DNA of 17,545 nt, taken from NCBI GenBank assembly GCA_034436035.1, contig DAOTVW010000263.1:1-17545 (forward strand), in the 5' to 3' direction. The notes beneath the pieces are model-generated. The model had not been told where the DNA came from. It did not search any database and was given only the letters and a program-made list of their open reading frames with translations. How positions within the stretch are numbered: the stretch's first letter is position 1; each line of letters opens with the position of its first letter. This DNA is from UBA4823 sp034436035. GTDB taxonomy: Bacteria > Chloroflexota > Anaerolineae > Anaerolineales > UBA4823. Position numbers and translations under genes: made by a program. Shown one piece after another: positions 13,661 through 17,545 of this stretch.

Positions 13661-14428
13661 ATGCAGAGCAAGAAAATTAAATTAATAGTACTGGGAAGTG
13701 CCAATGCGCTACCAGACCAACAGCATGACAATACTCATTTTCTGCTGGTAACCGATCAGGAACGGATACTGATTGATTGCCCTAATAATCCGTATGTGCG
13801 CTTACAGCAAGCTGGTATAGACCCTGTTCAATTAACGGGTTTGATTCTGACCCATTTTCATCCCGACCATGTCTCGGGTTTGCCCACTTTATTGATGAAT
13901 TTATGGCTGCGAAAAAGAAAAAACCCCTTAGCGGTCTATGGATTAGACAGCACATTACAGCTATTTGAAAAGTTAATGGCATTGTTTGATTGGGAAAAGT
14001 GGGAAGAACGATATTCCGTTGAAACCCATGCTATTGCAGATCAGGAAATGCAATGTGTTTTCCGTGATCAATATGTAGAAATTATAAGCTCGCCAGTTTG
14101 CCATCTTATTCCAACGATTGGCTTGCGCATCAACAATTTGCAAACCGGGCAAAGCGTGGCGTATTCCTGTGACAGTGAACCTTGTATCCATGTGATTGAG
14201 TTGGCGCGTGGTGCAACAGTCCTTTTCCACGAAGCAGCTGGAGCGGCTAAAGGGCATTCGAGCCCGCAGCAAGCTGGCTGGGTTGCCCAGCAAGCTGCAG
14301 TTAACCAGCTATATCTGATCCATTATCCCGTATACGCGATCCAGTCCCAAGAATGGATTGCACAAGCCAGCCAGGAATTTCAGGGAGATATTGGTTTGGC
14401 TGAGGATGGAATGGAAATCGTTTTCTAA
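13661..14428 (+). CDS. RNase Z-like metallo-beta-lactamase-fold hydrolase
   Basis: A 255-aa cytoplasmic Zn-dependent hydrolase. ATG 13661 is preceded by AAGGAG (13650-13655). Upstream in-frame TTG 13616 would overlap the permease and has no SD. The metal motif THFHPDHVSGLP (64-75) gives H65, H67, D69 and H70; further ligands are likely H148 (PVCHLIP), D171 (YSCDSEP) and H221 (IHYP). LFHEAAG (188-194) and KGHSSPQQAG (197-206) match the RNase Z/ELAC pattern, where tRNA 3' trailers are cleaved. However, the protein is shorter than canonical RNase Z (about 300 aa) and I do not see a clear flexible tRNA-binding arm, so another phosphodiesterase or hydrolase role is possible. It lies 26 bp after the permease and ends base-to-base against the convergent HNH gene. 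Confidence 0.85.
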   Translation: MQSKKIKLIVLGSANALPDQQHDNTHFLLVTDQERILIDCPNNPYVRLQQAGIDPVQLTGLILTHFHPDHVSGLPTLLMNLWLRKRKNPLAVYGLDSTLQLFEKLMALFDWEKWEERYSVETHAIADQEMQCVFRDQYVEIISSPVCHLIPTIGLRINNLQTGQSVAYSCDSEPCIHVIELARGATVLFHEAAGAAKGHSSPQQAGWVAQQAAVNQLYLIHYPVYAIQSQEWIAQASQEFQGDIGLAEDGMEIVF

Positions 14429-14932
14429 TTACCAGCCGCTCATAAAAGGCAGCCATTCCTGATTTACTGCCAAGTGGCGTCCAAATAAATACAGCGCAGT
14501 AGCCGGGGGCGCCTTTGGCTGACGTAACAAACGCATATTCACCTGTTCGGGGGTATGGCTTCCCTTACGATGATTGCAAGCGGGACAGGCAGCCACCAGG
14601 TTTTCCCAAGTGTATTCCCCGCCCAAATGACGCGGTATCACATGATCGACCGTTAAGAAGGGAGAATGTTGTCCGCAATATTGACAGGTATAATCATCCC
14701 TGCGCAGGATCTCTTTTTTGGTTAACCGCACCGTAGGGCGCGGGCGTTTGATCATTTTTTCCAAACGAATAATAGAGGGACGCGGATAGGTACGCGCCAC
14801 AGTTTTAATCTCTCCCCTGCCATTCATGACCAAACTAGCTTTGCCGTCGAGGATCAGGGTAATGGCGCGCCGGGTAGTGCAGACATTAATGGGTTCAAAG
14901 TTCGCATTTAGAACAAGCACCGGCTCATGCAT
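14429..14932 (-). CDS. HNH endonuclease family protein
   Basis: A 167-aa HNH nuclease-fold protein. The N-terminal half (LVLNANFEPINVCTTRRAI, residues 6-24, and a following beta-rich segment) is the extension typical of the short bacterial HNH proteins often found in actinobacteria, cyanobacteria and Chloroflexota. The HNH core spans about 70-130: zinc cysteines C83/C86 (YTCQYCG) and C116/C119 (CPACN), catalytic D96-H97 (LTVDHVIPR), N111 (WENLV) and H121. ATG 14932 has GGAG 6 nt upstream and an extended -10 further up. Its cellular role (DNA repair, defence or housekeeping) is not established. The stop codon directly abuts that of the convergent hydrolase gene. Confidence 0.92.
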   Translation of the reverse strand: MHEPVLVLNANFEPINVCTTRRAITLILDGKASLVMNGRGEIKTVARTYPRPSIIRLEKMIKRPRPTVRLTKKEILRRDDYTCQYCGQHSPFLTVDHVIPRHLGGEYTWENLVAACPACNHRKGSHTPEQVNMRLLRQPKAPPATALYLFGRHLAVNQEWLPFMSGW

Positions 14933-14955
14933 GGCTCGCTCCGTGTATTTTGTAA

Positions 14956-14964
14956 ATTATAGCA
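14956..14964 (-). promoter_or_regulatory. Extended -10 promoter of the HNH gene
   Basis: On the minus strand TGCTATAAT gives a perfect TATAAT with an upstream TG. No good -35 is seen at 16-18 bp, as expected for extended -10 promoters. The predicted start point lies about 17 nt before the HNH ATG at 14932. Confidence 0.6.
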
Positions 14965-15082
14965 CAGGATAAAAAATTGAGCGATTGATTTCATGCCGAG
15001 ATGTAGGCAAGATAAACCAATGGGGGTTATATCTGGGGGTGCATAACCCAAGTCAATATATCGCCGAGATAACCGCCAAACC

Positions 15083-15123
15083 GTCATTACGACGGAGCAG
15101 TTTTTTACGATAGAAGCAATCTC
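15083..15123. repeat. Degenerate GTCATTGCGA...GAAGCAATCTC-type intergenic repeat
   Basis: The segment begins GTCATTACGACGGAGCAG and ends GATAGAAGCAATCTC. This resembles the widespread bacterial intergenic repeat that starts GTCATTGCGAG and ends GAAGCAATCTC, known to me from many unrelated genomes. Only one copy is in the window, so the identity rests on recollection of that motif. The CCGTC/GACGG stem (15081-15095) and T6 (15101-15106) make it terminator-like on the plus strand. Confidence 0.4.
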
Positions 15124-15152
15124 CCCACCTGTAAGAGAACCTCTTCCCTATC

Positions 15153-15182
15153 ACTCATAATATAATATTGTATAATGTGAGT
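15153..15182. promoter_or_regulatory. AT-rich 30-bp dyad with two TATAAT boxes
   Basis: ACTCA (15153-15157) and TGAGT (15178-15182) bound an imperfect palindrome whose inner arms also largely match. TATAAT occurs at 15161-15166 and 15171-15176, exactly 10 bp apart. It could be a promoter plus operator for the GGDEF gene 125 bp downstream, but no -35 was found at the right distance. Confidence 0.35.
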
Positions 15183-15192
15183 ATGTCCTTCA

Positions 15193-15228
15193 ATGCCGTT
15201 TCTCGGTATCATAGCCGAAACCCGGCAT
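15193..15228 (+). other. Leader hairpin upstream of the GGDEF gene
   Basis: ATGCCG (15193-15198) pairs with CGGCAT (15223-15228), and inside it TT-c-TCGG (15200-15206) pairs with CCGAAA (15215-15220), leaving a small internal loop and an 8-nt apical loop. There is no T-tract behind it, so it is not an intrinsic terminator. It is a possible regulatory RNA element in the leader. Confidence 0.4.
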
Positions 15229-15306
15229 GACTAACTGTTGCAATATTGAGAATGCTCACAATAAACACCGGTTTAATAAAATCCTTGTATAAAATAGGAG
15301 CTCAGT

Positions 15307-15927
15307 GTGGATGAATCCACCCCACTTTCAAACCATTATGCCATCTATGATCCCCTGAGCGGTGCATTGAGCCGCCGCGCCTTTCTCGAAGAAGCGGTAT
15401 CCGAATTCCGCAAATTTCAACGCTATAAACATCCCTTCTCATTGCTTGTCCTGGCTATAGAACGCTTTCAACCCGCTAACCTTTCATCGGATCAAGAACA
15501 AGGTGATAACGCATTAAAACAACTGGTCATGACTTTTACCCAATTACTGCGCGAGCAAGACTTAATGGGAAGGTTAGGGCAAGATGAATTTGGGGTTTTG
15601 TTGCTCGAGACCGATGGCGAGCGGGCGCAAAAAACAGCAGAACGCTTACTCCAATATTGCGGACTATTGCGATTGACTGATGTGAATCAAGAAGTCACCG
15701 ACCCATTCCAAACAAAAACGTCTTCTGCTAATCCACGGACGACTATGAAGAACGAGGAAAATGAAGAAACACCACTGGATTTAACCGATATATTTACTAT
15801 CAGTATTGGCATCAGCACCCCCCTGGAAGATGACCGTTCTTTCGAGCAAGTGTTTTTACGGGCAGACCAGGCGCTGAACCTAGCCAAACAAAAGGGGGGA
15901 AATTGTGTCGAGTTTTGGAGAGGATAG
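15307..15927 (+). CDS. GGDEF-domain protein, probably catalytically degenerate
   Basis: A 206-aa soluble protein that is almost only a GGDEF domain (about 11-205), without a recognisable sensor domain. GTG 15307 has AGGAG 6 nt upstream. DPLSGALSRRAF (15-26) is the usual domain entry. The active-site motif reads GQDEF (91-95) instead of GG(D/E)EF. The first metal-binding Asp (D327 in PleD) is A50, and the Lys and Asn-Asp positions after it read Q55 and N58-L59. The inhibitory-site RxxD is kept (REQD, 82-85). Before the final SIGIS segment there is an insertion of about 35 polar, acidic residues (about 126-161). I infer weak or no diguanylate cyclase activity and possibly a c-di-GMP-binding role. 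It is monocistronic, convergent with the subtilase gene. Confidence 0.88.
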   Translation: MDESTPLSNHYAIYDPLSGALSRRAFLEEAVSEFRKFQRYKHPFSLLVLAIERFQPANLSSDQEQGDNALKQLVMTFTQLLREQDLMGRLGQDEFGVLLLETDGERAQKTAERLLQYCGLLRLTDVNQEVTDPFQTKTSSANPRTTMKNEENEETPLDLTDIFTISIGISTPLEDDRSFEQVFLRADQALNLAKQKGGNCVEFWRG

Positions 15928-15929
15928 GA

Positions 15930-15949
15930 ATTATTTTTTCTAAAATAAT
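15930..15949. terminator. Bidirectional AT-rich hairpin between convergent genes
   Basis: ATTATTTT (15930-15937) and AAAATAAT (15942-15949) form a perfect 8-bp stem with loop TTCT, starting 3 bp after the GGDEF stop. Its symmetry lets it serve both the plus-strand GGDEF gene and the minus-strand subtilase gene, whose stop lies 49 bp away. There is no GC clamp, so termination may be modest. Confidence 0.55.
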
Positions 15950-15997
15950 CTTGCTGGTTAATAAAAAGTAATTGTAGCGAACTTTGATTATGGTTAA

Positions 15998-17545
15998 TTA
16001 TTTTTCAATGAGGGGAAAATATTGTATAAAGGGATACCATGCATAAAAGAATGAGAATGTTTCCCCATAAGATTGAGACTGGGTTATTAGTAAAATTGAT
16101 TGGGGTTGGTCATCAATTTTTTGAAATACCCATTGATGCACTTGTGGCTCCATTAAATCTACACCTAAATCCGGTAAGGATGCGGTCAATGGTTCAGAAT
16201 TGATTTGCATCAATCCACTGCTCACCGTCAAGGTTAAATTATTTCCGAATGCCATCAAGTCACCGCTATTTTTAATTTGCACTGTCAATGTGATTGTTGT
16301 CCCAGCTAAACCGCGAATATCCCCTTCTCGTAAAGCAATTGGTTGTAACATAGGCCCATAACGAGGAATAAATCCTTCTTGCGTAGCCAGGGCATACGGT
16401 TCACTCGAAACGCCAGCCAGGGTAGGAGACATGTCTTTTACTTTTAGCACCACACTGCTGATGTCCGATGAAAAGCGAACCTGTTCGACATTATCAATTG
16501 TACTTGTGCTGGAAGCGAGCAAGTTGTTATTGCTTTCATCATAAGCGTATAAATCCAAATTGGTGAGCGGGTATACTGTCGTCGGATATTGGGATGGGAC
16601 ATAATTCGCCCGGCGATTCCAGACCAGCGTGGCTGCATCACCGTTTAGTGCCGGGCCAGCATAAAGTTTAAATGCCGGCGCAGCGTTCACCGAATCCAGG
16701 AAATAATCGTTGACATGCGCATTCAAGTTATATAAATCGATATACCCCCAACCATAAGCATTATCCCACCCTGGGCTGCCTAGGTCTTGGGCGGTGTTGA
16801 TCAATAAGGCTTTCACCGCCATAGAATTGGCAACCCCGCGGCTCATCACCAAGGCAGCTGCTCCAGCCACATGGGGAGCAGCCATACTGGTACCGGTATA
16901 AGAAATAAATAGCGAACCACCTAATGCATCCCAAGTATTATTGGTTGAAACAATTGCTGTGCCAGGTGCAGCAACATCTGGTTTTTTTCGATTCCCAACG
17001 GTTGGCCCACGGCTGGATGAATCACGAATAATATCATCCTTTCGACTCGAGTAATATTCCGAAGGACTGCTAACGTTACTGGTATTTTTATCATCGATAT
17101 TGGCAACGCTCAAGACATTGTAAGCAGTACTGGGTGAGTAAAGGGTATTACTATAAGGACCATCGTTACCGGCCGCAATGCTGACCAGTACATTCATCTG
17201 ACTGACCACCGAATCCCAAAAACGGAGATAAGCGGAATCGTCGCTGTATGCACGACTTCCAAAACTCAAGTTAATCACATCGGCGCCGTAAGCATTCCCG
17301 CTGATTGCCCAATCCACACACGCCAAGGCATCCGCATCCTCCATATAAGCATATTGATCATGTGGATAACCATCCGTGCTCCCGCCTGCTTTGGCATTAA
17401 TCAAAGAACGCACCCCAAAAGCGACGCCGCGATAGGTGTTATCCTGGCTGGCGACAATGCCGCCAACATGGGTGCCATGTCCATTGACATCATCGGCGGT
17501 TGGATCTGTATAAGCAGTATTCTGATACTGATCTAATGCGGCAAG
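15998..17545 (-). CDS. Secreted S8 subtilisin-like serine protease, 5' end beyond window
   Basis: The frame is open to the right edge, so 515 C-terminal residues are visible, and the signal peptide and catalytic Asp are outside. The GTG at 17413 is internal: the residues before it already include the catalytic-His motif NGHGTHVGG (H at 17477-17479). Further motifs are the oxyanion Asn in SIAAGNDGP, PDVAAPGTAIVSTNN, and the catalytic Ser in YTGTSMAAPHVAGAAAL (about visible residue 220). The peptidase domain ends near visible residue 275. It is followed by two beta-rich segments: a P/pro-like jelly roll around LDLYADE-type sequence, and a CARDB/DUF11-like segment (LTVQIKNSGDLMAFGNNLTL). The protein ends IQYFPLIEK, like the hydrophobic (Y/F)xPL(V/I) tails of many Chloroflexota exported proteins. 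Extracellular protein degradation is the likely role. Confidence 0.94.
   Translation of the reverse strand, partial: LAALDQYQNTAYTDPTADDVNGHGTHVGGIVASQDNTYRGVAFGVRSLINAKAGGSTDGYPHDQYAYMEDADALACVDWAISGNAYGADVINLSFGSRAYSDDSAYLRFWDSVVSQMNVLVSIAAGNDGPYSNTLYSPSTAYNVLSVANIDDKNTSNVSSPSEYYSSRKDDIIRDSSSRGPTVGNRKKPDVAAPGTAIVSTNNTWDALGGSLFISYTGTSMAAPHVAGAAALVMSRGVANSMAVKALLINTAQDLGSPGWDNAYGWGYIDLYNLNAHVNDYFLDSVNAAPAFKLYAGPALNGDAATLVWNRRANYVPSQYPTTVYPLTNLDLYAYDESNNNLLASSTSTIDNVEQVRFSSDISSVVLKVKDMSPTLAGVSSEPYALATQEGFIPRYGPMLQPIALREGDIRGLAGTTITLTVQIKNSGDLMAFGNNLTLTVSSGLMQINSEPLTASLPDLGVDLMEPQVHQWVFQKIDDQPQSILLITQSQSYGETFSFFYAWYPFIQYFPLIEK

Larger units (their letters stand above)
14933..15306. other. 374-bp structured intergenic region between HNH and GGDEF genes
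   Basis: Divergent promoter region without ORFs. It contains the HNH promoter, a GGGTTAT/ATAACCC hairpin (15024-15049), a repeat-like segment with CCGTC/GACGG stem and T6 (15081-15123), a 30-bp AT-rich dyad with two TATAAT boxes (15153-15182), and a two-part hairpin (15193-15228). The hairpins lie in what would be the 5' leader of the GGDEF gene if it is transcribed from the TATAAT boxes. I could not match them to c-di-GMP riboswitch consensus. Confidence 0.6.

Noticed and set aside
15185..15300. c-di-GMP riboswitch before the GGDEF gene
   Set aside because: The conserved GEMM core sequences and the two-helix junction could not be found, only a single hairpin.
17354..17536. Plus-strand 60-codon frame opposite the subtilase
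   Set aside because: It lies antisense to conserved peptidase motifs including NGHGTHVGG and has no independent support.

Overview
The window looks like a chromosomal segment from a moderate-GC bacterium, most probably a Chloroflexota of the Anaerolineae type. This is inference from gene content: a UPF0210/DUF711 protein, an ABC-2 permease carrying a SpoIIM-like half, a large secreted subtilase ending in a short hydrophobic FPLI tail, and a dispersed ACCTG-T-CAGGT repeat array. No rRNA, tRNA, CRISPR array or transposase gene was seen.

Layout. Positions 1-670 hold a structured array of direct and inverted 14-bp repeats that runs off the left edge. 671-1165 is non-coding apart from a doubtful 32-codon ORF. 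1166-2389 encodes an MFS transporter and 2655-3257 an XRE/cupin regulator. After a 307-bp intergenic region rich in palindromes comes the most distinctive block, 3565-6741. It encodes an ArsR-family repressor, an SQR-like flavoprotein, a DUF1641 protein, a TusE/DsrC-family sulfur carrier with only one of the two C-terminal DsrC cysteines, and a DsrE2-family protein. It reads as an inducible sulfide-oxidation and persulfide-relay operon, with two mutually exclusive hairpins before dsrE2. Directly behind it, 6789-9424 encodes a macrodomain protein, a SpoU-family RNA methyltransferase and a UPF0210 protein, mostly overlapping or closely spaced.

9513-10954 is a two-gene lipid module with its own good sigma-A-type promoter: a CDP-alcohol phosphatidyltransferase and prolipoprotein diacylglyceryl transferase (lgt). 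11249-13634 is a two-gene ABC exporter: an ATPase, and a permease that appears to fuse an ABC-2 domain to a SpoIIM-like domain. An RNase Z-like metallo-hydrolase (13661-14428) meets a convergent HNH endonuclease (14429-14932) stop codon to stop codon. A 374-bp non-coding stretch with several hairpins precedes a degenerate GGDEF protein (15307-15927). It shares an AT-rich hairpin terminator with a convergent S8 subtilase whose 5' end lies beyond the right edge (15998-17545).

Functionally, the ArsR operator lies between a recognisable -35 and -10, so the sulfur operon is probably derepressed by a sulfur or thiol signal. SQR would generate sulfane sulfur, and TusE and DsrE2 would carry it. No dsrAB, hdr or rhodanese gene is in the window, so the final acceptor is unknown.
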